Below are positions 46,257-59,653 of a stretch of 59,945 bases of DNA, piece by piece. Under the pieces are notes generated by a model that was not told where the DNA came from, did no database searches, and was given only the letters and a program-made list of their open reading frames with translations. Within the stretch, counting starts at the first letter, position 1, and every line of letters begins with the position of its first letter. This DNA is from Neolecta irregularis DAH-3 (lineage: Eukaryota; Ascomycota; Neolectomycetes; Neolectales; Neolectaceae). The position numbers and the translations under genes are program-made. Where the stretch lies: positions 1-59,945 of the forward strand of contig LXFE01000239.1 in the NCBI GenBank assembly GCA_001929475.1, in the 5' to 3' direction.

Positions 46257-48178
46257 ATGCCCGCCCAAGTTGTTCCAGCTGGATACCCCAGTCACAGCCA
46301 TGTCTCTCTTCCGGACGACTTGCCTGCAGTTCTCGGATCACAGCCCCCATCCGGCACTGAAGGCACTCCCTTTTCTGTATTCTTATCACAAACGCAGTAT
46401 GACTCCCAACCTCGTACACTGAAGATTGTTTTCGGCTCTAAGCGTTGCGAAACAACCGTTTTGCACAAACATGGCCCTACAGGTGGCAATGTTCTCCACA
46501 CTCTTGTCCCACTATTCGCCGAAACACGATCTTATAATAATCAAGTCAACGTCTATGTTGTCGCTCAGGATGATCATGGGAACGAAATCGGAACTGTGAA
46601 GGTCTCTCAGTTTTCTTATTTGCAGGGTAAAATCTATGATTGGACTATACACTGAATGGAAGGCGGCGCAAGACCTCCCCAGAAGCGGAGAGGATCGTTC
46701 GATGACAGTGCTATTCCACGACTGGGAAGTCCCCCCCGAAGACCTTTGAGTCAACCATCTTTCGGATCAAGACGTAAATCTTTCTAAAATTCAAAACTAA
46801 TCTTCAGCCGATGATGATTATGCTCATGGTGGACCTCATCCTCCTGTGCATCATCACAGCTTTCCAGCTTATACCACTAATTCGGAGAGTCATGGGAATC
46901 CCTATGTTTATGGTAATTATGGTATTATTTAGCACTTTGGAAGAATCTAATGTGCAGCTCATGAAGCTGGTCATCCAGGATTCTACGGACCCGGTGGCCA
47001 TCGAAATCCAGCATTTTATCATCCTAGTTTTATGCCACAAAATCATAACAACTGGTCCGACTACGGGGAGAACAATACCGCCGGCCTGCCAGCGCCTTCG
47101 CCATTTGGACATACCACTGCGCCTCGTCCGGACGAGCAAACTGTATTTTATCGAACTCCACCAAAACAAAGCAATTCTGCAGTTGGAAGTGCTGGAGTTT
47201 CTGTATTTGATCCCCAAAGTCTCTTCCCGAACAAAGCTTCGCTTAAGCTTGTCGGTGATCTCGACGAAATGGCGCGCAATTGGCTTCCGGAAGAATGGGC
47301 TACACGCCGACGATTAGTTCAGTTTTGGCGTCAACAGCAAGGAAATACTATTCAGTGCACCTTTGGACCTGTTCTTCCAGCTGAAAGGTCTCCAAACAGT
47401 ATCTGTGTCAGTTGTATATGGTGGGAAGAAAAGGGGGAATGTTATGTCACATCAGTTGATACTCTTTATTTACTAGAGAGTCTTGTTGGGAATCGTTTTA
47501 CAGTCGAAGAGAAAAATCGAATTCGACGGAATTTGGAGGGATTCCGACCCCTTACAGTTTCAAAAGCTAAACCCGAATCTGAAGAGTTCTTCAAGCTGAT
47601 CATGGGATTTCCTACACCAAAACCTCGAAACATCGAAAAGGATGTCAAAGTATTCCCGTGGAGGATTTTTAGTAACGCCTTGAAAAAGATTATTGGCAAA
47701 TACGTATGCCCACGATAGTTATGATTCAATGCTGACGTTTGTATAGTCTTCCGGTCCTTTAAGTTCTGTTCCACATGTTGACTCGCCTGCAATGTCGAAT
47801 GCATCGACTTCTCCTTACCAAGACCATATGACGCCTCCAGGGTATCCTGATCATCCGGTCAATCAGCAGTATCCCTCTCCTGCCCCAAGCGGATCTCTCA
47901 AACAGTTACAACCGTTGGGACCTCCTCTGAAACCACCTGTTTTAGTCACGCAAGGGCTTCCAACAAGCGTATATCGCGGTCAGCAAAGAAGTTTTGCCTC
48001 GCACAGGCCATCTTTCGATGGCCGTCGACTGACTAGAAAATCCTTTGACTTTAACGAGTATTTTCAACCAAGTCCTGCAAGCGCTGAATCCAATGGCACA
48101 AAGCCGAAAGCTCCGGAACTTCCACTGGTAGCTGAAGAAACTGCCCCTGTTACTTCAACAGGTGAAGGGAAGGGATAG
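46257..48178 (+). CDS. medA: Developmental regulator MedA (Medusa; DUF7082)
   Basis: A fungal transcription regulator of asexual development and adherence. The N-terminal domain reads GTPFSVFLSQTQYDSQ, LKIVFGSKRCETTVLHKHG and VNVYVVAQDDHGNEIGTVKV. After a Pro/His/Gly-rich middle comes the conserved MedA core: LVGDLDEMARNWLPEEWATR, RRLVQFWRQQQGNTIQCTF, SICVSCIWWEEKGECYVTSV, EEKNRIRRNLEGFRPLTVSK, LIMGFPTPKPRNIEKDVKVF and PWRIFSNALKKIIGKY. A disordered tail follows. Four introns were placed (46627-46662, 46771-46806, 46912-46958, 47704-47745, approximate). The start at 46257 is the first ATG of the open exon; an upstream coding exon cannot be excluded. Confidence 0.88.
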
Positions 48179-48660
48179 GAAATGGTGATACGGTTTGATT
48201 TGTGATACAAAATTACTGCTCTTTACTTTTGTTTCTAGACGTAATTATATACTTTTTGGACACTTTTCTATCCATGCTTCATATGCACATGAATCTTTTA
48301 AGGCGTACTATTCCAAATCATAACCTAGAGATCCTAACTGAAGCCTTGTTTTATTTTGGCCGAATCAGAGAATGTCTGCTGAATCCGTCGATCTACGGTT
48401 TACCACGGATACAGATGACCAGATCTGTAGTGTTACGTAGCGCAACAACAGGCCAACCGGATCCGTCGAATACAGATTACGAGGCCCAGGCGCAGTCCGG
48501 AATTGTATTAGCCACGCAAATTTTGAATACTCGAACTGTAGATGGTTTGAGTCATAGAGCATATCATGCACATAATGGAATTTAGCTGTATTTATTAAAA
48601 TGTGCGGGATTCGCTCAACCATATTCTTCTGCTCCATCAATATTTTGAAATGACCCGATA
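48179..48660 (+). other. MedA-Rab gap with a possible small gene
   Basis: A continuous plus-strand frame at 48202-48585 encodes about 127 residues, including DPSNTDYEAQAQSGIVLATQ. An alternative reading starts at 48373 (MSAESVDLRFTTDTDDQ) and needs a 25-nt intron. I recognise no family and see no strong support for either. No RNA gene is visible. Confidence 0.25.
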
Positions 48661-49316
48661 ATGACTACGCCTAAACCTGTTTACAAGGTAATTGTTATCG
48701 GCGATAACGGAGTCGGAAAGACAAGTTTACGAACTCGGTTTCTATATGGAAAATTTACCTCGAGTTATAGAGCCACTATTGGCGCTGATTTTCTGACAAA
48801 GAATATCAATGGAATGACCCTTTCAATTTGGGATACAGCCGGTAAACTTGTAATATACAATTCACACTGTTGCTGATTGTTAAAGGGCAAGAGCGATTCA
48901 ATTCATTAGGGTCATCGAATCCCATCTTCCGGGGCACGGACGCTGCTATTTTCGTCTTCGATAGTACCAATGCCTCCTCGTTTGCCAGTTTAGAGAAATG
49001 GTTGACTCAATTCTTGTCATCTTCTGGATCCCCTTCCCCAACCATTGTCCTTGTGGGGAATAAGATAGATATTCCTGAGCGGACTATCACATCGAAGCAA
49101 GCCCAGAATTTTGCACAAAGCAAATGGAAAGCCAAGGCTGAAGATGTATTCTTTTGTTCGGCAAAGACAGATCATCAAGTCAAAGAAGTTTTTAATAGAG
49201 TAGCTTATCTACTGCAAAACAAGATCGACGGTAATCAATTCCAGATGGAAACAGCGACAGACACTGTCAATTTGGGCCGTCGATCGACTAGTTTAACCAG
49301 CAAATGCTGCTTCTAA
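48661..49316 (+). CDS. Rab7/Ypt7-like small GTPase, divergent
   Basis: A Rab-family GTPase with one intron (48842-48885, approximate). G1 is GDNGVGKTSL. The effector region YRATIGADFLTKNI is Ypt7/Rab7-like. G3 is WDTAGQERF, G4 is VGNKID and G5 is CSAK. The region after G3 (GSSNPIFRGTDAAIFVFD) is unusual; Rab7 usually has YRGAD-CVLVYDV here. The C-terminus is SKCCF, a CCx-type end suitable for double geranylgeranylation. It could be the Ypt7 of this fungus or an extra diverged Rab; the sequence alone does not decide. Confidence 0.8.
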
Positions 49317-49365
49317 CAAGTATGTAAAATCTATCGTATACAATTTCTCATCCAACCAGTCCCTC

Positions 49366-50438
49366 TTACTCACGACCTTTCTTTTCTGAGCGGCGTTTCT
49401 TAATGTTTATATTGATAGAAGAAGAAAAGGGCGAGTTGGGGTTTCCTTTAGGCTTCTTCCAAAAGTACTGAGATCAGCAAGTAATAATAAATGAAGCACA
49501 CTTGTTTATGCTTCTTTCTACATGAGCGTAATGATGCACGCGATCCCTCGACAGTGGCATATTGTTCTCGTCTATCCTCGTTATTGTCGTCTATGTGTGA
49601 GAAATCAAAAAACATAAAATGCCATACTTTCAATCTCATAATAATACTCGTCAGGCAAAGGCTTGCCTTCTGCATCCTTGCCTATTCGTTCGATTCGCCC
49701 GATAAATGGAATGGTATGGAGAAATTCCCGAAAGTGATCTAGATCGATCGGGGTAGCTTGTGAAGGGAGCATTCCAACTGCAATTGCATAAAAGTCATGC
49801 AACGAACACGACGATTTTCGCAAGAAGACGAGTGCTGAGACAAGAAGATCCTCGGTGAGAAGACCAGATTGATTAGGCAAAGTGTTACATTCCTCAACTG
49901 GAGCAAGATTTGTGATTGAATTGTTTTGAGTAAGCGGAGAAGCATCCAAAGGCGTCTGCGCTACGCGAAAGACTTCTCCGGCAATTTCAACCGATACAAA
50001 GGCATCTGACTGAGAAGCGCGACGAAACAAAACACAACATTGTCCTTTCTCCAGAAAAGTCGGCCGAAACACGGTCGGCCAGCGGACAAATAGACCGTTT
50101 GATCCTAAACACTGCAGTTGGACCTCTCCCGAGTCGAGCTTGAAGTGGAGTTTAGCATGAACACGGCTGGCTAGCTGATTGTTCCGGGACAAGACAAAAT
50201 CGGACTGAAGTTTTGACCGGCCAATGTAAACAGGCATGCCATCTTTAGGTACAGTGATTGATCTCGAGCCAGCTCCATCGTCAACTCGTGGGAGTATGTT
50301 GGTATGACTTGAAGTTGGTTCTGGAGAAGGATAATTATCTAGCGCAATGAGAAGCGGTATAGAAAGGAGCATACCGACTGGAGACTGGTGTTTGACACTG
50401 TGCAATGGTATAAAGTCAGAGGAGAATTCAGAGAACAT
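49366..50438 (-). CDS. FHA-domain nuclear protein
   Basis: A phosphopeptide-binding FHA domain is readable: GMPVYIGRSKLQSDFVLSR, SRVHAKLHFKL, VQLQCLGSNGLFV. Downstream is a helical, winged-helix-like segment (LLVSALVFLRKSSCSLHDFY, ...REFLHTIPFIGRIERIGKDA). The tail is Lys-rich (QYFWKKPKGNPNSPFSSS, KKRRSEKKGRE). Three introns were placed (50344-50376, 49579-49614, 49467-49500, approximate). Yeast Tos4/Plm2-type FHA regulators are the nearest known idea, without firm homology. Confidence 0.7.
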
Positions 50439-50618
50439 GATGGTTAAAGGAAGCCACGATTAAACGGCGAAAGGCTGGAAGAACTGAACGCGTTATGCCC
50501 GCTTCACGTGATGACTCGCGAAGTTGTCGCGCCAAGTTTTAAAACCAGGATGAAAAGAACGATGAGCGAAACAACAGTAGAGTAGTCGAGCAAGATAAAT
50601 GGCAATACTCGCATGTAG

Positions 50619-52851
50619 TTATGACTCGAACAACTCAAAGATTGCGTCGCCTTCTTCAGGACTGACTGTCAACTCGAGAAGATCGCGTGCGAGATCAGAA
50701 ATATCCGTTAGACGATCAGTGGCATCTCCGCCAAACGATAATCTAGTCATAGCTTCAATATGCGCATGCACAGCGCCCAGCGTCGAAGCCAGTTTTGCGG
50801 CGAGATGTTCTGGATTGTGTATTGTTACAATTGCATGAAGAGTACGCACAGACTTTTTGATAAGACGTAAACTTGGATAAGTTGGTTAATATATCTTCAT
50901 AGATCAAGGTACCTGTCGTCTAAAATTTCTATTTGATCGTATATTGAATTCAGTTCTGCTGAAATTCGTTTGACGAGACGGGGAATAACTTGATTGGAAT
51001 TGAATAAATATGTGATTCCCGGTTGTCCACTGAAAGCGATCGAATGGAGAAAGTCGATGATATCCAATCGCACTTGTTGCTATAACCTTAGAAAAAGAAA
51101 AAGAAACTGTTCTTACCTTCTTGGATGCAGCTAGAGTTCGAGACGACTCTGTGAGTAATCTTGTACTAGCGTCGAGCAATAAATTTGAATGACGAGGCCG
51201 TATATCAGCACTACAAGGTGGTCCAAAATCATCTTCTCGCACACTAGACATGAGGAGTTTAATCGTCCCATGAACAATCTCAATATCCTGTCTAGCATTA
51301 AGCAACATCAAAATGAAATCGATTCGCAAGACTTGCCAGAATCTAAGTTAATCAAACAGTGTATACTGAAAAGATACCGTAAAAGATGTGATTTGTGTAA
51401 TGGACAATCAACTGCGGACAAAACGCATTCAAAAAGGACTTTAACTTGATCGAGTCTTAACGCATGCGTGTTTTCCTTCATTCTTGCCAAGGCATACGGT
51501 TCAAGTGTAGTTTGAAAGGAATCTGCCAACATTGTATAAATTCCATCTGCGTCAAGTAAATTATCGTAAATATTGAGAAATGCAAATGACAACAGTTTGA
51601 ATATATACTCCACGGGATCAAACTATTAATTAGAGATTGCATGATGTAAAGAAAACGTACATGTTGTTGTTGTATACATGTAGACCAAAGTTGAATTAAA
51701 TTTGATATAATGCAGGATGAAGGAGAGTGACCAATGTCAATGGACGTCAATATATCTTGCCAAAAGACATTTGCCAACGACTGTGTATTTTGTGATGGAA
51801 AAAAGTATGTTTGCAGGGCTTCAAGGCATGTCCGATCTGATCCAGATACCTTGACATGCATAATGCCATCTAGTAACTACTTTAAGCTGAATAAAGAAAG
51901 GGAGAAATACAATGCGCAATTCTTGAGCGGAATATAAATCTTTTGCAGTCAAGATTTGATCGACAAGATGACTATAATCAATGAAAGTTTGCTCGGTTTT
52001 GGCGGTGGAAATCAAGTCATTGGCACCATCCTCTTCTGATTTCATTCTTCTTCGTTTCTTGACGGGATGTACTGCTTCTTTCAATTCGAAAGCAGCTCTA
52101 CTCGGGAATTCCCCTTTTCTAACAGGAAATGATTTTTCGGCAGATAGGGTCGTTGATTTAGTTGAGCCTGCCCTCGATCGTGCACCGCGCAATTCTCCTA
52201 GTTGGAATTTTGTTTCTGTCTGAAGACGATCGAGTTCGGCTTTTAACATGGATATTTTTTCTGCTGCAGTTTTCTCTGCTTGTTCGAGTTGCTGTTTAGT
52301 TTCTTGTAGGGTATGGTTGAATTGATCTTTAGTCTATAATCAGAAAAGAAAATGGAAAAGCGTACTTTGAGGGCATTACTTCTAATGATTGATATTTCTC
52401 CTTGCTTGCTGCGTAATTCTCGCTCGAATCGATCTCGTTCCGTCTTGAGTCGTGCAGATTCGTCCATGAGCTGCAGGTTAACACAATATTAACTGTAATT
52501 TACCTGTGCAAGCTGGACACGTAAGAGTTCTACTTGCTGATGAGCGTCGTCTTGTATTGCTCGTTGTATTGACTGATCATTGTGTGGGTCGTGATATGAA
52601 TACGACTCTTTGGGTTGATGAATTTGACTGACATCGTAATGCGTATCGATTGGCTGGATTGTTTTATGATACTCGGGATGAATTGTACTGTGATACTCAG
52701 GATGGACATTTGTGTAGTCTGGCTGATAGTCGCGTTCATTGTAATGAACTACAGCCTGAGTAGATGCAATAGCCGCGTTCTCCAAAGCCTGTAATTCTGA
52801 AGCATCAGCAAGTTCTAGATCGTCATCGTCAAAGCAATCATCACTGGCCAT
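50619..52851 (-). CDS. ATRIP/Rad26/UvsD-type checkpoint protein
   Basis: The regulatory partner of the ATR/Rad3/Mec1 kinase, binding RPA-coated single-stranded DNA. The start MASDDCFDDDDLELADASEL is followed by QALENAAIASTQAV, the acidic RPA1N-binding type motif seen in ATRIP relatives. A coiled coil follows (LMDESARLKTERDRFERELR, KQGEISIIRSNALK, TAAEKISMLKAELDRLQTET). A basic nuclear signal PVKKRRRMK comes next, then a long helical C-terminal part ending EEGDAIFELFES. Several short introns were placed. The EGEISI-R-N motif and the N-terminal acidic patch make the family call fairly good, but the C-terminal half is diverged. Confidence 0.75.
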
Positions 52852-53142
52852 GATCAAGATTTAACAACTGACGACGGTCAAGTCGAGGTACAAAAAGGTT
52901 TAATTATTGCACAGAATAAAGACTGATACATGAGGAGATATTCCACAATATCCGAATTATTATACAAATTATATAAACTATAAAACGAAAGAAAATAGAC
53001 TGCACAAAAACTATCAAGAAAACCAATCCCAGGCGTGAAACTCCCCCGCAAACATCCGAATTCCCATACATACCAAAAAGACCAGAGATTTGTATGGATA
53101 AATGGAGACTCTCAATTTTCTTTAGAGTCTGAGTATGTACCG
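52852..53142. other. Short intergenic gap, no gene
   Basis: About 290 bp of AT-rich sequence between the ATRIP start and the G-alpha stop. It probably holds the ATRIP promoter and the G-alpha 3' end. Nothing else is seen. Confidence 0.5.
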
Positions 53143-54456
53143 TTACAGGATTCCGGAATCTTTCAAGGCGTTTTGTAAAAGAGTTTCTTTGACAGCTGCA
53201 AAGACGAGCCGTATATTAGACGTGTCTGTAGCACATGTTAAACTAAGGTCAGCTAGAGCGCAATGGAACATGTATACTGAGGATAAATAACTAGATTTGA
53301 GCGGTTGACAGCGTTGAATCTCCATAAAACGTACTTTGTAGCTTTCTTCTCGTCGGCACCGCCTAGAAAGTGAGGGATGAGAAGATTGGAGGGGTACCAG
53401 TGTAGTCATCGAAGTAATTTCCCAGAGGGACTTTGGGAAGTTTGATTCTAAACAAATCGATTTTGTTGAGGAAGAGGATGATGGAAGTTCTGATGAACCA
53501 GCGACTGTTGATTACGGACTCGAAGAGAACGAGACTTTCTTCCATTCGGTTCTAGTTATTAGAGAGGCTTTGGGATTAAGCACCTGTCCGGACTCTTCGA
53601 GAAGGACTTGATCGTACTCGCTTAGGGCCACGCAAAAGATGATTGAGGTGACTGCCTCGAAACAGTGGATCCATTTCTTGCGCTCTGAACGTTGGCCGCC
53701 GACGTCAAACATGCTGATATGGTTAGATAGAGGGACAGATTGACGTACTGGATGCTCAGCTGGCCTGTTGTGAAGCGCGTTTCGTAGATACCGGTAGTTT
53801 TTGTACGGGCGTAGAGCACGTCTGCCTCAGTGGGGATGTAGTTGGGCTGGCCTATCCGCTTGAGGTTTTCAAAGAAGCTTGCAGTTAGAAGAGATAGGGA
53901 TGCAAGAGCACTATGGGGCCGAGTCGAGGAAGTAGAATTCGTTCTGGCGGTCCAATACTGCGGCGGTGCTGGGATCGTGCCACAAGATATCCAAGGCTTC
54001 TGCGATGTCTGGGTCGAGGGAGACTGTGGGATTTGGGTCGAGGCGAAAGTCGAGGATCAGGTCTGTGTTTTCCTGGGAGATGAGCAGGGGCAAAACAGAT
54101 ACATACGTTGTTGCTGACGTTTTGTGGCTCGATGCCAAATTTGCGCATGGCGATGACGATAGACTTTGCGCCGTCGATGAGATTGCGGTAGATGGTCGAG
54201 CGGTAGAGGGCGAGTTCCTCGAGGGAATAGCCGTTCTGATGGATGATCTTCATCTGCTTGACGACTGTGGACTTGCCCGACTCGCCCGAGCCTGGCAAGA
54301 GTCAGCAGGAGGATGGGGATGTGACAGAAACGCACCGAGGAGGAGTATTTTGCATTCGCGGCGCAGGCGCTTTGCGTCTTCGTCGATCTCGCGGTCGATG
54401 GCGGAGCTGTGTGTTTTTGAGGCGGCGTGCTCTTCTGTGGAGAGACAGTTGCCCAT
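53143..54456 (-). CDS. Heterotrimeric G-protein alpha subunit (group III-like)
   Basis: The N-terminus MGNCLSTEE carries the Gly2 myristoylation and Cys4 palmitoylation sites. G1 is [19 protein letters not shown]. The helical domain ends in the switch I arginine region [18 protein letters not shown]3 is [20 protein letters not shown]4 is [10 protein letters not shown] and G5 is TCATDT. The C-terminus is NALKDSGIL. There is no Cys at position -4, so it is not a pertussis-toxin-type site. This end fits the Gpa2/GNA-3 (cAMP-nutrient) group rather than the FadA/GNA-1 group. About six short introns were placed, one splitting LLLG/SGES. It is divergent from the Hog1-type kinase gene. Confidence 0.92.
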
Positions 54457-54760
54457 CTGGGGCAGACTTGGCGGGGGAGGAGAAGACGAGTGTTTTTTGG
54501 GAGGGAAGGGGCGCGAGGGCGGAAGAAGGGAGGCGGGTCGCGGAAGAGCGGGGAGCAGCCGGAAGCGGCAGTGCGGGGCAACCAGGGCTGGATTGGACCA
54601 GGGGCTCGCGGGATGGGAAGGAAGCGGGATCAAGGTATTGGGAGGGATCAGCAGAGAGGGATCAGGGATCAGAGATCAGAGATCAGATCAGGGATCAGCA
54701 GCAGTACTCGGCCGTGCCCGCTGCTATTCACCACACCCACCACCGGTTCTCTCCTGGGCG
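54457..54760. promoter_or_regulatory. Shared promoter of G-alpha and Hog1-type kinase, with GATCAG repeats
   Basis: 304 bp between two divergent start codons. From about 54636 to 54703 it holds a degenerate (gggatcaga)n array: gggatcagcagagagggatcag and following units. The left part is purine-rich on the plus strand. No coding sequence. Confidence 0.6.
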
Positions 54761-56193
<1,433 letters not shown>

Positions 56194-56317
56194 ACCCACT
56201 AGTAAGTGGTATAGTACAGATTCTTATATAGTAGTACATTGCGATACATGGACTTATAGAAATAATCTTGTTAATACCTCGTTTAGCATTCGTGTATTTA
56301 GTGACTTGACTTCATCC

Positions 56318-57637
56318 ATGCCCGTAATCCGCAAACGCGACCCTGTTCATTTGAGGTACCTGCATTTATTAAATACCCATATCTCTCTTGTTGCAAATGC
56401 GGATTCCCCTTTACATGAACATGCTTCGCTTGGTTCATCAGAGATGGCTGGCATCTACTGGACTTGTTTTGAAAAAGATCTCTTTTTCAAACTTTTAGCT
56501 CGATATGGAAAACATCAAATTTTAAAAATCTCAAGAGGAATGAAAACTAAAGGTCCACTTGCCTGTCAATGTTATCTCCTTGCTCTACAAAACGGTATAA
56601 ATGACTTTGGAGTCAGTCATTCGAAAGCTGCAAAGCGGGTTTCGATGGCAAATATACCTAGCGCAAGAGAGATGAGTGACTCTTGGATCCATATGGAAGA
56701 AAAGAAATCCGCGAGGATTATAAACTGTTCTTTGGAATTGTTGAGTGATGAGAACAAGAACCGCGAGGTGACACTTGATCCAGAGGATAAATTCTTTCGT
56801 ACATGTAGAATGATTAGACTTTCCCAACGGTATAATAACCCCATTCATTCTCCTATTAATTCTAGTATCTTTATGAATCGCCCGGATAGAAGTCCACCTC
56901 TTCGATATGGTTTACCTCCAAAATCCGACATCCTCATCGATTCTCTCGACGATATGAAATCGCTTATCGAATCCATTACCTACAAAATCCTTCAACAAGT
57001 AATGTCAGTAGTCACATTGAGATTAAAAGCCGAAAATCCTCTTTCATTTTCTTCTAAAATGCTGGTTAGAGGTAGAGACGTGCTGATCGCCGTGAAAACT
57101 CTAACTTTGCAAGAAAATTCAAGAGAGTTTTGGAGTAATATATCGAATCGTCTTGGTGTTTCTGTTGTTGATCGATTTGGACGTGTGCTGGATTCAAATG
57201 AGACTAGAGATACACTTGAGCAGTCCTTTCGACCTTCACGATGGAAACATGCAAAAGATCCCATGCAAGATTCTTTGTTATCGAGGGAAGAGACTCTATC
57301 TCAGGACAAATCACCCGTCGCTGAATCAGAAGCAGACGCAGATATTTCTGATGCCGAGACATTCGACTCTAAAGAAAACGAGACTGATAACATTTCAGAG
57401 GACGAGGACAAATTAGCGGATTCGATTGATCAAGCTAATGATGATGTACATGAAAAGTTCCTACGGTACAAAATTCGAGAAAATCAACTTAAACCTCGGA
57501 ATACCAAAGCCCCTTGTTCCGAAGGATTTATATCGCAAAAACCTTTTATTCCCATAAAGCAAGTCGGGCCGAAATATTCTCCTTGGGAGAGCCTCCCGCG
57601 TCAACAGTTGTCCAGCGACAACTCGAATACTTTATAG
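56318..57637 (+). CDS. Rrn5-like UAF subunit with SANT domain
   Basis: A single long exon. Near residues 40-95 a SANT/Myb-like unit is readable: EMAGIYWTCFEKDLFFKLLA, RYGKHQILKISRGMKTKGPL and ACQCYLLALQNG. The leading RYLHLLN stretch and this spacing suit Rrn5, a subunit of the RNA polymerase I upstream activating factor. The rest is mostly helical with an acidic tail (ADISDAETFDSKENETDNIS) and ends in basic, Pro-rich sequence. The start at 56318 is the first ATG in frame that precedes the conserved block without crossing the Hog1 stop. The assignment is from domain pattern only. Confidence 0.6.
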   Translation: MPVIRKRDPVHLRYLHLLNTHISLVANADSPLHEHASLGSSEMAGIYWTCFEKDLFFKLLARYGKHQILKISRGMKTKGPLACQCYLLALQNGINDFGVSHSKAAKRVSMANIPSAREMSDSWIHMEEKKSARIINCSLELLSDENKNREVTLDPEDKFFRTCRMIRLSQRYNNPIHSPINSSIFMNRPDRSPPLRYGLPPKSDILIDSLDDMKSLIESITYKILQQVMSVVTLRLKAENPLSFSSKMLVRGRDVLIAVKTLTLQENSREFWSNISNRLGVSVVDRFGRVLDSNETRDTLEQSFRPSRWKHAKDPMQDSLLSREETLSQDKSPVAESEADADISDAETFDSKENETDNISEDEDKLADSIDQANDDVHEKFLRYKIRENQLKPRNTKAPCSEGFISQKPFIPIKQVGPKYSPWESLPRQQLSSDNSNTL

Positions 57638-57794
57638 GAATTTATTGTTGCGCAGATTTCAGTTAATTGGAGATTGGTTTATATTATAATTTCATCCCAT
57701 TTTTAGCTTTTTAAAGACTTTTCATTGATTTGTTTCAGCGCTTGTTGTAATCCCATGATCAACTTGAATCAGCCCTAATCAAATTACTCAAAAT

Positions 57795-58467
57795 TTATAC
57801 CCCTGGAGCTTCAAATTGACGCGCAAGGTCATTCATTTGATGATGATTAAGTTGCCAATTAGAAGGCCGTTGATTCTCCGGGCCATAAATTCGATCAAGT
57901 TCCACTGATTTCTCGTGTACAAGTTTATGCTGCTCTTGCAGAAATTTAAGAGTTTTGAGACCGTCTATTGCTGGAACCGGGTTAAAATTGAATATGATGA
58001 AAATAAATTTAAAAACCTTTGTAATGGGACCATGCTCGATACGTTGCATAAAATCCTGGTAAATTAGGAATAACAGGGACAAGGGCCAAGGGTAAAGTAA
58101 GCGGCATAGCCGCCAGCCAAATGCATAGCCATTTAATATGAAGCGGCCTCCTCGAATCTAAAGCCAGAAAAATCGGGGTTGGCTCCGAGAACGATGGGTG
58201 AAGAAGAGGAATTGGATCTTTGACTTTTAATAAACTCGAGGGAATTGCTTTTAACGAATATTCCTCAAAATCAATCCGGTCCAAAAGATTTTGACCGGTC
58301 CGAGTTACTTTCTTCTTCCATGCAACCTCTGAAGTTGACCATGAATCCCAAAAACGAGCGGCCTTTGCGCTAGCGCGATCGAGTAGAGAGCTCTGAGTCT
58401 CTAGTTTTTGAATTTGACAGTATAGAAAGGACCGCGATGCATTTAAAGGTATTAGTATCAAGCGCAT
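57795..58467 (-). CDS. Mitochondrial K+/H+ exchange-related protein (Mit_KHE1)
   Basis: A small mitochondrial inner-membrane protein of the family of yeast YDL183C/Mrx19. The start MRLILIPLNASRSFLYCQIQ is typical. Then come KAARFWDSWSTSEVAWKKKV, LLDRIDFEEYSLKAIP, HIKWLCIWLAAMPLTLPLAL, VPVIPNLPGFYATYRAWSHY and GLKTLKFLQEQHKL. Two adjacent hydrophobic stretches form the membrane part. One intron of about 51 nt (57968-58018) lies after AWSHYK. The open frame continues upstream to about 58614, but the conserved start is at 58467. Confidence 0.82.
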
Positions 58468-58733
58468 TGTAACTTTTTGGATACAAAAATAACCGAGTTT
58501 GTCAGGCGGTTTCAAGTCAAGACAATATTTACATTCAATGACGTCGGAATTCATCACATCCTTTTCATTGCGAGAAATATTTCCACGCTGCAATAGTGGT
58601 AAATGTTGTTTCACCTATAATTACATTGTATGATTTCTATCTAGCTATATTTTCGTGGACGTAACAAGCGCGCACACAAAAAACATTCCACTTCGATGTC
58701 ACGTGGCGTCGACATTCTTTGTGCTTTTCGCTT

Positions 58734-59653
58734 ATGCCAAATGCTGCAGGTCCAGTGATGAACACAATTCCACCAGGCCTCCGGGATGACGATGATACTT
58801 TGGAAAAAGGTGGAAACAGCAAGATCCGGGATGGTTATTCAAGGGTGCAGATCTATACTTTGCCAACTCTAAATGCTTAGTGGGTTGAATTTATTCAACC
58901 ACAGAGAACGCAGAAACCTCTAAATTCCAAGGCTCTGATAAACTCCACGCTGGTCAATTACGAAGATGCGGACATTGTCTTTGCGTTTTCTTCTAGCGGC
59001 TGCCATGACGAGTCAAAAAATGCTGCCGGTGGTCGTTTCTCGTCGAAAATGAGGACACATCTCTTCAATGACCCACTTGTACCCCTCGTGTTACGATCAA
59101 TAAACTGGGTATTCATCGAAGTCATTAGAATGCTCAACGCAGATTCTTTCTCTTTCCGCCCTGATTGTTGCTGCGAGCATCGTTAAAAGTGACAACATAC
59201 TCGGGTACTCTCAACGCCCGAGCACACTGCTGGCCGTTGTTGTTTGTGCTGTTACTCTTGTGTACATTATTTACATCACATGGGTCATTTCTTATAATCT
59301 CCTCATATTGATTATTAGGATGAGTACACCGGTAAACCTCTCGGACTTCGCTCACCCAGTTCCAAAATGCGTCTAATCTTTTTGGACCTCTTGTTTATCA
59401 TATTTAGCTCTGCCAATCTCTCGTTGGCTTATGCTCAGCTCTTTGACTCTGAATTTGGTTGTCATACAAGTTTGGCCTCGCACTCAGATGTATTAGTACG
59501 CTCCTTGCTCCACAATTTCCACTAATATAGCAGCGGAGAACATGGGATTGCGAGAAACAAGGAGTGCTCGCTGCTCTGCTGACGATTTTACTTTCTGTTC
59601 GGGTTCTGAACTTTGTTGTTTCTGTTCTTCGGGTTGTGGAGCGTATTCATTAA
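58734..59653 (+). CDS. Multi-pass membrane protein, SRF1-like
   Basis: Four introns joined by eye (58855-58888, 59113-59145, 59283-59319, 59489-59528, approximate) give about 260 residues. The cytosolic N-terminus reads MNTIPPGLRDDDDTLEKGGN. Four membrane segments follow: DPLVPLVLRSINWILSLSAL, LLAVVVCAVTLVYIIYITW, LIFLDLLFIIFSSANLSLAY, and GVLAALLTILLSVRVLNFVV. The loop DEYTGKPLGLRSPSSKMRLI between helices 2 and 3 is a strong conserved-looking motif of an ascomycete membrane family that I associate with SRF1, regulator of phospholipase D in yeast. That link is from memory and tentative; the gene structure itself is convincing. Confidence 0.62.

Noticed and set aside
59134-59355. Minus-strand 73-residue frame (Asn-rich)
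   Set aside because: It is the antisense shadow of the SRF1-like exons, which splice into a coherent membrane protein.
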